This document shows positions 35,234 to 43,646 of a stretch of DNA of 64,000 nt, one piece after another. The stretch's first letter is position 1, and every line of letters starts with the position of its first letter. A program made the position numbers and the translations under genes. The notes beneath the pieces were generated by a model. It had not been told where the DNA came from, did not search any database, and saw nothing but the letters and a program-made list of their open reading frames with translations. Origin of the DNA: Candidatus Bathyarchaeota archaeon (GTDB lineage Archaea > Thermoproteota > Bathyarchaeia > Bathyarchaeales > Bathycorpusculaceae); contig JAOZHZ010000020.1 of the NCBI GenBank assembly GCA_026014615.1, positions 186,001 through 250,000 on the forward strand. The letters run 5' to 3'.

Positions 35234-35351
35234 ACGGTTTGCCTCAACGTTAGTCTATTTTGGGAACTCATATACTTAACTTTCGCTGAAACGCATAAAG
35301 ACTTGTTTTGCTCCTTGAGCTGTGTACCCAAGTTTTTTGCGACTTACAACC

Positions 35352-35361
35352 GGGGGGGGGG
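35352..35361 (+). repeat. Run of ten G
   Basis: An intergenic homopolymer preceded by AACC. A run of nine G at 17666-17674 has the same AACC lead-in. Long G runs are unusual in this A/T-leaning intergenic DNA. Confidence 0.8.
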
Positions 35362-35431
35362 CTTCACCCATAAAACCGAGGACTTTTGCTTATAAAATCC
35401 AGCAATGTGTTCAGGGAAGAAAAAGGGCGGG

Positions 35432-35710
35432 TTAGTCTTTAATGGCTTCTATGAGGCTCATGATATTCCACAGTTTGACCCTTGTGTACGCTGGCATATT
35501 CGGGTCCTGCAGAATCTCATCCAGTATGCTTATGACATTTGAAGCCCGTACCGCAGGCGTATACTCTCCGCTTTGTAAAGCATTCATAGAGTCTTTGGCA
35601 GCGCGCCTGATGTTTCTGGGGGTCGTGCTGTCTTCAGAGATTTCGCCAAGCACCATTAAGGCTTGTTTTATTCGCGCTTCGTACTCTTCCGTTTTCTTTT
35701 TACGCACCAT
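35432..35710 (-). CDS. UPF0147 family protein
   Basis: ~92-residue all-helical protein matching UPF0147 (EARIKQALMVLGEISEDSTT, NIRRAAKDSMNALQ, LDEILQDPNMPAYTRVKLWN). Conserved in archaea, function unknown. ATG 35710 follows AGGTG at 5 bases; the GTG at 35719 is part of that ribosome-binding site. Confidence 0.88.
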   Translation of the reverse strand: MVRKKKTEEYEARIKQALMVLGEISEDSTTPRNIRRAAKDSMNALQSGEYTPAVRASNVISILDEILQDPNMPAYTRVKLWNIMSLIEAIKD

Positions 35711-35784
35711 AAGTCGCACCTAATGAATGTCGCAGTAATCAAGCTATATAAGCTTTGAGACCTATTTACTTTGGGGTTCACAGT

Positions 35785-36144
35785 ATGCATAACCAGAACG
35801 ATGCTTACATTAAACGCATGGCTGACCTGCTCCGTCAAGGCGCAACCCTAACTGACCTAGCGTGCCCCAACTGTTCCGCGCCTCTTTTCAGGCTTCAAGA
35901 CGGTACCTTGTGGTGCGGCAAAGACCAAAAACAAGTAATCGTGGTCAAAGAAGGTCAAGAACCCGTAGTTAGTAGCACAAAGTCAGCCATGGACAAGCTT
36001 GAAAGCACGCTTGTTAAGAAAGTTGAGGATTTGCAGGTGAAAATCGAAAACACTGCAGACGTTGAAGAACTCGGAAAGTTAACTACTGCCCTCTCGGAGT
36101 TGCTAAATAGCTTGGAAAAAATCAAGCGGATGAAGAAGAGCTAA
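35785..36144 (+). CDS. SSSCA1/ZNRD2-like zinc protein (UPF0148 type)
   Basis: ~119 residues. N-terminal MADLLRQGATLTDLACPNCSAPLF followed by LWCGKDQKQV is the Sjogren's/scleroderma autoantigen 1 pattern; three cysteines of a zinc site are visible. The remainder is a coiled coil (MDKLESTLVKKVEDLQVKIE). ATG 35785 is preferred to TTG 35755. It is divergent from UPF0147 and followed 6 bases later by the next gene. Confidence 0.85.
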   Translation: MHNQNDAYIKRMADLLRQGATLTDLACPNCSAPLFRLQDGTLWCGKDQKQVIVVKEGQEPVVSSTKSAMDKLESTLVKKVEDLQVKIENTADVEELGKLTTALSELLNSLEKIKRMKKS

Positions 36145-36150
36145 GCGGAT

Positions 36151-36660
36151 ATGCTTGGGTTCTACGAAAACTTTCCCCAAACCATTCACGGAACCGAAAC
36201 TTTTTCTTTTGTGCTTTCAAAGCGTAAACTGCAAAAGAAAATTGCCAAAGTCTTCCAAGAAGTAAACTGTAACTCCTTCAGTTTTGAAGAAGTCGGCAAC
36301 CCAACCGTCCCCAACGGCATAGTTATTTTCGAGTTTGGTATCGCGGATACGGATGGTTTTTTTTATCTTAATCAGGAAGGACATCAAAATCTGCAAAACA
36401 CGTTGGACGACGAGGCAATGCGAATTATGGATTGGTTTTGCGCTATACGTTACTACAAAAAAGCCAAACCGAAAAGGAAACCGTTAAAGTTTGACTATTA
36501 TATGCTTCGACTGGGATTCGCCGAAAAAGGGGTGATGCAGGTGACGGTTTTTCATGAAAAAGGGCCCCGGTACCTTTCACCTGAAGACCTTGTTAACTGC
36601 ATAGAGCGACAAGTTAATCAAACGTCAAAACGAAAAATCCTAAAACGCGTCCAAAGCTAA
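36151..36660 (+). CDS. Conserved hypothetical protein
   Basis: 169 residues with alternating strands and helices; no signal peptide or membrane segment. I do not recognise a domain. It begins 6 bases after the SSSCA1-like gene, so the two are probably an operon, and its stop overlaps the end of tmk on the other strand by 4 bases. Confidence 0.7.
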   Translation: MLGFYENFPQTIHGTETFSFVLSKRKLQKKIAKVFQEVNCNSFSFEEVGNPTVPNGIVIFEFGIADTDGFFYLNQEGHQNLQNTLDDEAMRIMDWFCAIRYYKKAKPKRKPLKFDYYMLRLGFAEKGVMQVTVFHEKGPRYLSPEDLVNCIERQVNQTSKRKILKRVQS

Positions 36661-37256
36661 CCGTGTGTTTCTAAGGAAGCCTTAACCTTTTCGAAAATTT
36701 CTTTCGCAACTGCCCTTTTGGTTTGGTCTCCGTTAATTCGGATTAACGCACCGTTTGTTACATATCCGAGGTAGACTTCGCGGACCTTCCGCTGGGTTTC
36801 AAGGTTTTCCATAACAGATTTTTTGCGTTTAAGCCGTTTAAGCACCGTTTCAGGATCTACATCGATGAATAATGCAAGGTCAGGTTTTACGGCGTGCTTG
36901 TTTATGTTTTCTATCCAGTTTAGGCTGAGTCCAGTGCTTCCCTGATAAGCCAGGGAACTGTACAGGTAACGGTCAGAAACCACCACTTGCCCACGCTCCA
37001 GTGCAGGTAACACTTCATTGTTGGTGTGTTCAATGCGGTCGGCGGCAAAAAGCAAAGCCTCCACACTTGTTGGCGGTCGGGGTTCGCTGTAGAGGATGCG
37101 GCTGCGGATGAATTTTCCGATTTTTCCGTTGCTGGGTTCAGCTGTGAAGACTGTGTCATAGCTCTTTTTTAGTTTGGTGGCTAATAGTTTTGCTTGAGTG
37201 GTTTTTCCTGACCCGTCTATTCCTTCGATGACTATGAAGACGCCTTTCGGATTCAT
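36657..37256 (-). CDS. tmk: Thymidylate kinase
   Basis: ~199 residues. P-loop IEGIDGSGKTTQAKLLATKL, the DRY motif in VVVSDRYLYSSLAYQG, and a lid region FIDVDPETVLKRLKRKK. Phosphorylates dTMP to dTDP. ATG 37256 is preferred (GGAG upstream) over GTG 37262. Confidence 0.93.
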   Translation of the reverse strand: MNPKGVFIVIEGIDGSGKTTQAKLLATKLKKSYDTVFTAEPSNGKIGKFIRSRILYSEPRPPTSVEALLFAADRIEHTNNEVLPALERGQVVVSDRYLYSSLAYQGSTGLSLNWIENINKHAVKPDLALFIDVDPETVLKRLKRKKSVMENLETQRKVREVYLGYVTNGALIRINGDQTKRAVAKEIFEKVKASLETHG

Positions 37257-37308
37257 TTCCACTAAACTCCGTTGGGGTGGTGATGGTTAAGCATTAATTG
37301 AGAGATAC

Positions 37309-37318
37309 ATAAATAATA
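37309..37318 (+). promoter_or_regulatory. TATA box of the HD-domain gene
   Basis: ATAAATAATA is centred ~27 bases before ATG 37341, a spacing that would give an almost leaderless mRNA, although GGAG is also present at ~37327. Confidence 0.5.
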
Positions 37319-37340
37319 TTCCCATAGGAGCACGAAGTAT

Positions 37341-38621
37341 ATGCCTAAGGCTTACTGGGGCGAAATCAAAGACCCCGTTCACGGATACGTCTACATTACC
37401 GAAGCAGAAAAAAATATCATTGACTCATACCCAATGCAGCGACTGCGTCGACTTAGGCAACTGGCAGGCTCCGAGTACGTTTATCCCGGGGCAAACCACA
37501 CGCGGTTTGAGCACTGCGTCGGCGTCATGTACCTTGCGGGTAAAGTTTTAGAAAACCCCAACATCAGCCGCGTCGTCGATGATGAAGATACAGAGGTCGC
37601 TCGTTTAGCAGCACTGCTTCATGACGTGGGGCATGGACCTTTCTCTCATGTTTTTGAGCACCTGTTGGTCAGGGAATTAGATCGAACCCATGAGGACATT
37701 ACGTCGTGGCTTGTGGAGAAAAGTGAAGTAGCCGACAAACTAAAAGAAATGGGTTACAGACCCAAGGAAATAAGCAAACTCGCCGTGGGCAAACAGCACA
37801 GGCAAGGCAAGGCGTTTTTGGACCAGATAATTAGCAGCGCCGTTGACGTGGACAAACAAGACTTCATCGTCAGGGACACCTACCACACGGGCGCCGAGTA
37901 CGGTTTCATAGACGTTTTCAGACTTATCCACGCGTTAGACGTTTTGGGCGAGAACTTAGCGGTTGAGTTAGGTGCGCTTTCCGCTTTAGAAGCCTTCATT
38001 ATAGCGCGAATTGAATCTTTCAAAAGTATCTACTTCCACCGCGTAGGCAGGGCAGCGCAAATCATGTTAGCAACCGCTATGGAGAAAGCTAATGAGGAAC
38101 TTGGTTTAACTGAGTTTAAGTCGCCTGAAGAGTATTTGGCGATGGATGACTACACGGTTTGGGCTGCCGCCAAAAAATGCGCGAAATCCAAGCGGATTAT
38201 TGAGGATTTAGAACGGCGTCGCATGCTCAAATGCGCCTACGAACGAACCTTCTACGACAAGGACACCATGATTTCAAACATTTTCAGCCGTGACGCTTAC
38301 CGGCAGCAGGTTCAGGCAGAAATTGCCCACGAAGCAGGAGTCGCGGCGGAGGCGGTGATTATAGACGTACCCACGGTTCCCTCGGTGCCTTATCATCATC
38401 GCGCGTTGATGGAGAACATGGAGATTCCTGTTTTCAGCAGAACCAGCACGGGCGTTAAGACGATGTATCGGATGAGTGACCTCTCCAAGATTTTTGAGAC
38501 CCTTAAAGGGTTCATTAACATACTTCGGGTTTACACGGATGTGGAGAACCGTGCAAGCGTGGAAAAAGCAACTGCGAAAGTTCTGGGGAAAATTCCGTCT
38601 ACCGCCAAAATCTCCTTTTAA
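37341..38621 (+). CDS. HD-domain phosphohydrolase (dNTPase/SAMHD1-like)
   Basis: 426 residues. HD-superfamily metal ligands: HTRFEHCVGVMYLAGK, LLHDVGHGPFSHVFEHLL and the distal aspartate in SSAVDVDKQDFIVRDTYHTG. The N-terminal IKDPVHGYVYITEAEKNIID is typical of this archaeal/bacterial family, which is close to dNTP triphosphohydrolases. Substrate inferred from homology. It is read away from tmk across a short promoter region; the two could both serve nucleotide balance. Confidence 0.87.
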   Translation: MPKAYWGEIKDPVHGYVYITEAEKNIIDSYPMQRLRRLRQLAGSEYVYPGANHTRFEHCVGVMYLAGKVLENPNISRVVDDEDTEVARLAALLHDVGHGPFSHVFEHLLVRELDRTHEDITSWLVEKSEVADKLKEMGYRPKEISKLAVGKQHRQGKAFLDQIISSAVDVDKQDFIVRDTYHTGAEYGFIDVFRLIHALDVLGENLAVELGALSALEAFIIARIESFKSIYFHRVGRAAQIMLATAMEKANEELGLTEFKSPEEYLAMDDYTVWAAAKKCAKSKRIIEDLERRRMLKCAYERTFYDKDTMISNIFSRDAYRQQVQAEIAHEAGVAAEAVIIDVPTVPSVPYHHRALMENMEIPVFSRTSTGVKTMYRMSDLSKIFETLKGFINILRVYTDVENRASVEKATAKVLGKIPSTAKISF

Positions 38622-38653
38622 CTTCTTGACTTGGAATCGAAAACATTTAATCC

Positions 38654-39223
38654 GTGATTAGCTGGAAAGAACAGCAGAAGAATAAAGCTGCGTTTGGGGG
38701 CGGAAAAACGGAAAAAAAGGGTAAAGGCAAAGTGGAAAAAGCAACCAACAAAGTCATCAAAGTTAAAATCCGAAAAAGTAAAGAGTCTCCAGCTTCAGCT
38801 CCACTGTTTTCTCAAAAGGATGTACGTCGCGTTGTAACCGAATTTGTTTCTTCATGGATCAGAGGAGACATAGTGATACATTTTCCAACCGCAGCAGAGC
38901 TAAGCAAAAAGAACCCCTTGGCGATAGCCTTCCCCTCAGACCCCTCTGTAAATCAGGAACTAAAAATCAAAGAGCACTACGTGGATTTGCTTTTAGTTTG
39001 CGCTGGTATCACTCCCGCGTCAAATGGAGAGAAAGAAAAAGCCATAACCGATGTGTACAAGATGATGCTTATGTTCCGTTCCGCCAACCGCATTGAAGGC
39101 AAAATCATTTCCAACGACCTAGAACGACGTATCGACCAGTTGGAAGAGAAACTGCAGTCCACAAGCCGCTTAGTTGAGCAGATAACTGCTTATTTGTTTA
39201 AGGGAAAAAAGCCAGAAGCATAG
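38654..39223 (+). CDS. Conserved hypothetical protein with basic N-terminus and C-terminal coiled coil
   Basis: 189 residues starting at GTG 38654, 32 bases after the HD gene. N-terminal ~45 residues are Lys/Gly-rich and probably disordered; the middle holds a globular part (RRVVTEFVSSWIRGDIVIHF); the C-terminus is helical (LERRIDQLEEKLQSTSRLVE). No family recognised. The basic tail suggests nucleic-acid or membrane contact, without proof. Confidence 0.65.
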   Translation: MISWKEQQKNKAAFGGGKTEKKGKGKVEKATNKVIKVKIRKSKESPASAPLFSQKDVRRVVTEFVSSWIRGDIVIHFPTAAELSKKNPLAIAFPSDPSVNQELKIKEHYVDLLLVCAGITPASNGEKEKAITDVYKMMLMFRSANRIEGKIISNDLERRIDQLEEKLQSTSRLVEQITAYLFKGKKPEA

Positions 39224-39295
39224 AACCTGCCTCAATGAAGGGCAAGGTTTATTCGAGGGAAGAAACATTTGGTTGATGCTCTGCGTTTTAGGAGC

Positions 39296-39373
39296 GCTCC
39301 GGTAGTATAGTCCGGTCAAGTATTCCGGCCTTTCGAGCCGAAGACCCGGGTCCGAATCCCGGCCGGAGCACCA
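39296..39373 (+). tRNA. tRNA-Glu (UUC)
   Basis: Acceptor arms GCTCCGG (39296-39302) and CCGGAGC (39363-39369), the anticodon loop CTTTCGA gives anticodon TTC, the T arm is CCGGG-TCCGAAT-CCCGG. The 3' CCA is encoded (39371-39373). The first anticodon-stem pair is a C-A mismatch. Confidence 0.93.
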
Positions 39374-39415
39374 ACCACCCCAACTAACTTCTTCGCGGTT
39401 TTGTTTGTTTGCGTT

Positions 39416-39772
39416 TTAGAGTCCCCAGCTTTGGGGTAGCGTCTCGTGGGTCGCGTTTTTCTCTTTCTTTTTGGGTTTTTTGGCGGTGCCTTTGAACCGC
39501 CTGATTTTGATTACATTGCCGTCGGTTGAAGCCCAATGGGTGCCGTTCAGGTTTCGGTGATAAATGAATTTGGTTACTACCCGCTGCAGCTCTTTTGGGT
39601 CGGTTGTTTCTGGCTCTATACCTAACTTGTTTCTTTCTGACTTGACGGTTACTTTGAGGTGCGACTCTAAAAACTGAGAAAGCTTTTCCTGCTGGTCCTC
39701 CAAGTCGCCCAAGTCAACCTGCAGCTTGTTGCTTTTGTGTCCAAACAGCAAGTGTGCCACCAGCAATAACAT
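39416..39772 (-). CDS. Conserved hypothetical protein
   Basis: 118 residues. A hydrophobic start (MLLLVAHLLFGHKSN) is followed by a region with LVDLGDLEDQQEKLSQFLES-like helix and LQRVVTKFIYHRNLNGTHWA, then a Lys-rich tail. No signal or family I can name. It lies just behind tRNA-Glu on the opposite strand. Confidence 0.6.
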   Translation of the reverse strand: MLLLVAHLLFGHKSNKLQVDLGDLEDQQEKLSQFLESHLKVTVKSERNKLGIEPETTDPKELQRVVTKFIYHRNLNGTHWASTDGNVIKIRRFKGTAKKPKKKEKNATHETLPQSWGL

Positions 39773-39915
39773 TGGCGCTTATAGTATTAAAAAACTGTGA
39801 ACCAACAAACCAGTTTTAAGACCCGTGAAAAGCTAACTTGAACGTTGATGAGCATTTGGAACAGTTTTAAAGTTTTAATAACCTAATCCAAGGTGCATTA
39901 ACCAGTAGTGACCAC

Positions 39916-40791
39916 ATGACCCGATACTACGTGCTACCCCTAGCCACCCGATACTGGAAACCCGGAACCGACTACATACACGAGGTGGTCAAAGATGTGG
40001 CTGGAAAAGCCGCTGATGGTGATTACGTGGTGGTTTCCGAGAAGGCAATTTCCACCTCAGAAAACAACCTCATAGACGAAAGCACATTCAAACCAAGCAG
40101 CACTGCCAGATTTTTGGCAACAGTTTGGATGCACATCGCTTGGGGTTATACTCTCGGAATCTTATGCGGTTTCGGACAGAGGCTTTTGCGTAGACTGCGA
40201 AATTACCCCGCTGAAGAGGGAAGCCGACATAAACAAGCCGCCCTCCAATACGCAGGTTTTTCGCAGGCGTTGATGTTTGGCTCCGAAGGCGGTATTGACG
40301 GCTCGAATTTGCCTTATTCACTGGTGAGTTTGCCCCTGAAAGACGCACAGGTTGCTGCGGAGAAAATTCGTCAGCAAATCCTGAAGGGGCTAAGCAAGAA
40401 GGTAACTGTAGTTATCGTGGACACGGACAAGACCTATTCGTTTAGGAACTTCCATTTTACTCCTAGACCCAAACCCATGAACGGAATCCAAAGCTTCGGC
40501 GGTACATCCACATACGTTGTAGGTAGAGTTTTGGGGTTAAGGAGGCGACCAACTCCGCTTGCTGTAGTTGGAGAGAAGCTTTCGGTTGAAGAAGCCTTAA
40601 CGGTAGCTAATGTTGCTGACCGCGCGCGGGGTCCGGGTTTAGGTGCTACGGTTTGGGACATGGCGGCGAGGCTCAAAGTTTCTGAGACTGCCGTGACGTG
40701 GGATATGCTTATGAGCGTGAAGCATAAGCCAATTGTGGTTGTGAGGCGGGCACGTACGCACAGTGAATTGCAGCGTCAGCAGAATCGTTAG
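39916..40791 (+). CDS. Coenzyme F420-0:L-glutamate ligase-like protein
   Basis: 291 residues related to CofE (PF01996): YWKPGTDYIHEVVKDVAGKA, GDYVVVSEKAISTSENNLID, VVIVDTDKTY and DRARGPGLGATVWDMA. CofE adds glutamates to coenzyme F420-0 with GTP. This longer archaeal branch is more divergent, so the product is not certain. If it is a true ligase it supports F420 in this organism, relevant to the FrhB domain in the cdh operon. Confidence 0.72.
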   Translation: MTRYYVLPLATRYWKPGTDYIHEVVKDVAGKAADGDYVVVSEKAISTSENNLIDESTFKPSSTARFLATVWMHIAWGYTLGILCGFGQRLLRRLRNYPAEEGSRHKQAALQYAGFSQALMFGSEGGIDGSNLPYSLVSLPLKDAQVAAEKIRQQILKGLSKKVTVVIVDTDKTYSFRNFHFTPRPKPMNGIQSFGGTSTYVVGRVLGLRRRPTPLAVVGEKLSVEEALTVANVADRARGPGLGATVWDMAARLKVSETAVTWDMLMSVKHKPIVVVRRARTHSELQRQQNR

Positions 40792-40879
40792 CGTTAATAC
40801 TGTGCATCATCATAGTTGTTTTTGAAGGGTAAAGCATAAAAAATAGGGTTTATTTTCTAACCGACCAGCTGGGATATTC

Positions 40880-42376
40880 ATGGATGAATCGATGAAAAAG
40901 TTAGATGCGTTTTTTAATCCTTGTTCAGTTGCCGTGGTAGGCGCCACCAAAAAAATAGACAAAGCTGGACATGTCATATTCAAGAACTTCGCCACCAACA
41001 AGCTCCGCGGAGTATTCAAGGGCGACTTGTACCCTGTTAATCCCGGCGAGGACTCCATTTTAGGCTTCAAATGCTACCCTACAATTAAACAAATTCCCTT
41101 TGATGTGGATTTCATTGTTGTTATTGTCCCAGCGAAAGTTGTTCCCAGCATTATGGAAGAAGCCGCTAGCAAGAAAGTTAAAGCCGCCGTTATAGTTAGC
41201 GCAGGCTTCAAAGAGGTCGGCAACAAGGAACTTGAAGAAAAGGTAATTGCTGCAGCGAAGAAGGGCGGTATCCGCGTTTTAGGTCCAAACTGCTTAGGAA
41301 TTTACTATTCAAAAACCGGTGTGGACTCGCTTTTTCTGCCTGAAACAAAAGTTCTAACTACAGGTGAAGACGTTATAGCCACGCCTCGACCGATGCCCGG
41401 TGACATTGCTATGCTTACACAAAGCGGCGCTTTTGGTGTGGCTGCGCTGGACTATTTGACTGGGCGTCAGATGGGTGTGAGTAAATTCGTCAGTTTCGGT
41501 AACAAATGCGACGTTACTGACTACGAAATCTTCAATTACTTACTACATGATGAAGAAACCCGCGTTATACTGTCGTACGTGGAGGACATTAAACACGGCA
41601 GGGAGTTCCTTAACGTGGCTAAGAAGGTGACTGCTGAAAAACCTGTTGTGGTAATTAAAGCAGGTAAAAGCGAGGCAGGCGCAAGGGCAGCACGTTCACA
41701 CACGGGCGCCATCGCGGGTTCAGACAAGATTTACGAGGCAGCTTTTGAACAGGCAGGTATAATCCGCGCTAGAGATATGGAGGAGTTTTTTGATGCAGGA
41801 AAAGTACTGGCTATGCAGCCGCCTGCTTTGGGCAATAACATCGGCATTCTCACTGACGCTGGAGGACCTGGGGTCATGACGGTGGATGAGCTGGAAATTC
41901 AAGGACTCACCGTGGAGCCCTTCTCTAAAGAAACCATTCAGAAATTTGACCAGCTTAAAGCCGACGGCGTTATCTTGAGAATTGCAGCTACGCACAACCC
42001 TGTGGACTTAACTGGTTCGGTTACGGATGAACAGTTTGTGACTTCTGTGGACCTGATGTTCCAAGACCCTGAAGTTGACGGCATAATCTTTCTTGGGCTC
42101 CATCATATGCCTGGGCTCCGAGAAAAGTACATTGACGACGTGGCGAAGGTGGCATGCAAGTATCGCAAGCCTCTGGTTATGTGTGACATAGGCGAAACCG
42201 AAATGGCGCTCTACACCCGTAGCCGCTTCGACAGGCTAGGTATCCCCTCATATTCCTCACCCGAAGACGCCGCCCGCAGCATGCGAGCTCTTGTCAAATA
42301 CGGAACTTATCTACAGAGAACTGGCGCAGCTGAGGAATACATCAAGGGGTTCCTGCAAAGAAAAAACTGGCATTAA
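40880..42376 (+). CDS. acdA: Acetate-CoA ligase (ADP-forming), alpha subunit
   Basis: 498 residues. CoA-binding domain at the N-terminus (FFNPCSVAVVGATKKIDKAG), ligase domains with LGPNCLGIYYS and MLTQSGAFGVAALD, and the phospho-histidine region in RAARSHTGAIAGSDKIYEAA. Converts acetyl-CoA + ADP + Pi to acetate + ATP. The ATP-grasp beta subunit is not fused and is not found in the window. With the CODH/ACS operon this gives acetyl-CoA a substrate-level ATP exit. Start ATG 40880 or 40892. Confidence 0.9.
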   Translation: MDESMKKLDAFFNPCSVAVVGATKKIDKAGHVIFKNFATNKLRGVFKGDLYPVNPGEDSILGFKCYPTIKQIPFDVDFIVVIVPAKVVPSIMEEAASKKVKAAVIVSAGFKEVGNKELEEKVIAAAKKGGIRVLGPNCLGIYYSKTGVDSLFLPETKVLTTGEDVIATPRPMPGDIAMLTQSGAFGVAALDYLTGRQMGVSKFVSFGNKCDVTDYEIFNYLLHDEETRVILSYVEDIKHGREFLNVAKKVTAEKPVVVIKAGKSEAGARAARSHTGAIAGSDKIYEAAFEQAGIIRARDMEEFFDAGKVLAMQPPALGNNIGILTDAGGPGVMTVDELEIQGLTVEPFSKETIQKFDQLKADGVILRIAATHNPVDLTGSVTDEQFVTSVDLMFQDPEVDGIIFLGLHHMPGLREKYIDDVAKVACKYRKPLVMCDIGETEMALYTRSRFDRLGIPSYSSPEDAARSMRALVKYGTYLQRTGAAEEYIKGFLQRKNWH

Positions 42377-42388
42377 ACGCGTTAATGA

Positions 42389-42772
42389 TCAAACTTGGAC
42401 TTGCACGGTGACAGCGTCGCCGTCTCTAAGCCTCAACGCTTCACGCAGACTTACGGAAGCAATTACCTCCAAAACGTTTTCGGGGTAACCTTCAACTTCC
42501 GGAACCACAACCGCGCATTTTACACCCTTAATGTAAGCTCTGAATAAAAGACCAACGCAGTAACCTTCCGCTGGAAAAATCGTCATTTCCGTGTTTTCAA
42601 GACTCTTTTTGTTTGCGGTAGTTTTCTGTGTCAGCTTCAGGTTTAGGGTGCCAAGGTAAGGAGTGAAGCCGAGTTTCTGTTCCACCTGCTGCTTAACCCA
42701 AGGAAGCGACAGGAATTTTTTGCCGTTTCCTTCTCCCGTGAAAATTGTGCCGTTAAAAGTTAGGGTGCCCAA
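42389..42772 (-). CDS. ribK: CTP-dependent riboflavin kinase (archaeal RibK)
   Basis: ~128 residues of the DUF120/RibK family: LGTLTFNGTIFTGEGNGKKF, LGFTPYLGTLNLKL, FPAEGYCVGLLFRAYIKGVK, LREALRLRDGDAVTVQV. It makes FMN from riboflavin with CTP. The frame is open back to 42856, but the conserved part begins around a TTG at 42772, 11 bases after the stop of the upstream gene. No ATG lies near the conserved start, so the exact start is uncertain. Confidence 0.87.
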   Translation of the reverse strand: MGTLTFNGTIFTGEGNGKKFLSLPWVKQQVEQKLGFTPYLGTLNLKLTQKTTANKKSLENTEMTIFPAEGYCVGLLFRAYIKGVKCAVVVPEVEGYPENVLEVIASVSLREALRLRDGDAVTVQVQV

Positions 42773-42782
42773 AGGGAAAAGC

Positions 42783-43157
42783 CTATTGTTGTTCTTTGAG
42801 CCATTGAGCAACTCTGCTAAGCAGGGGATTAGTGGATATATCAATGACTGGTACAATCATTTTTTCTTTGGTTTCAATTGTCGACAGATACTTTGGCATC
42901 GTTGCGTATCCGACAAAGGTCCAGTATACTTTGCCGTTTTCTATGAGCGTTTTAGCAACTGCAGTGTTAGACGGCGGCAACGGGAAATACAGGAAAACAA
43001 CGCCCTCAGCCCAGTATAGACCTGCTAGTTTTCCGCCTGCGATTACCGAGGTGAACCGTGCCATGTCGTCAGGAGAGGAGAAACGGGTCTTTTCCATTAT
43101 CACAATTTCTTTGAAGGGTTCGTATTTGATGTTTACGTTGCTTTGGTTTGCGCTCAT
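42783..43157 (-). CDS. Conserved hypothetical protein
   Basis: 124 residues; soluble, mixed alpha/beta (FTSVIAGGKLAGLYWAEGVV, YWTFVGYATMPKYLSTIETK). It lies directly upstream of ribK on the same strand and is probably co-transcribed. No family recognised. Confidence 0.65.
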   Translation of the reverse strand: MSANQSNVNIKYEPFKEIVIMEKTRFSSPDDMARFTSVIAGGKLAGLYWAEGVVFLYFPLPPSNTAVAKTLIENGKVYWTFVGYATMPKYLSTIETKEKMIVPVIDISTNPLLSRVAQWLKEQQ

Positions 43158-43646
43158 AAGACTCCAACCAACCTACAAGACTAGTTTAATGGGTTCTCCC
43201 TTTTAACCTTGTTAGGTCCAGTGCTTATTTTGAGTGAATGAACGAGGGGCTTACCTTAGCATAAAATGTACAACTGTCCACAAGAAGCATAATCTTGTGT
43301 TTGGAGCAAGAGGCAGCTAAAAAGTGGCGAGACAACTGTCACTTATGAAGTTCACTAGATCCAACTTAACCTTTGGAACTGCCAAAACCACAACCGCCAA
43401 TCAGCTTCCCCTATAGCTTCCTACCACCTTTCTTAACCTTTGATTCCTCTTTCTCAGTGAGTTTTCAATCATGGATGACTATTGTTTTGTTTTTCGCCGC
43501 CTCATTGCCCCTCTTAGTAGCTTGGAATTGAAGAGGTGCAAAGAATAATGGCGCTGTTCTTTTTGGGGAACGCTGTGTTCTTTGAGGAGAGCTAAAAGCT
43601 TCTGTTGCCATATGGTAACTATTACTTAGAAACTTAAGGGTGGATT
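43158..43646. other. Intergenic region, 489 bases, no gene seen
   Basis: No reading frame above ~25 codons looks coding. Apart from a near-perfect palindrome (43604-43619) close to the NosD-like start, I see no RNA fold or repeat. Confidence 0.5.
43604..43619. promoter_or_regulatory. Inverted repeat upstream of the NosD-like gene
   Basis: GTTGCCATATGGTAAC is a palindrome with one mismatched pair, 27 bases before ATG 43647; a possible operator. Confidence 0.35.

Noticed and set aside
43158..43603. A non-coding RNA in the 489-base gap
   Set aside because: No convincing stem or repeated element was found by eye.
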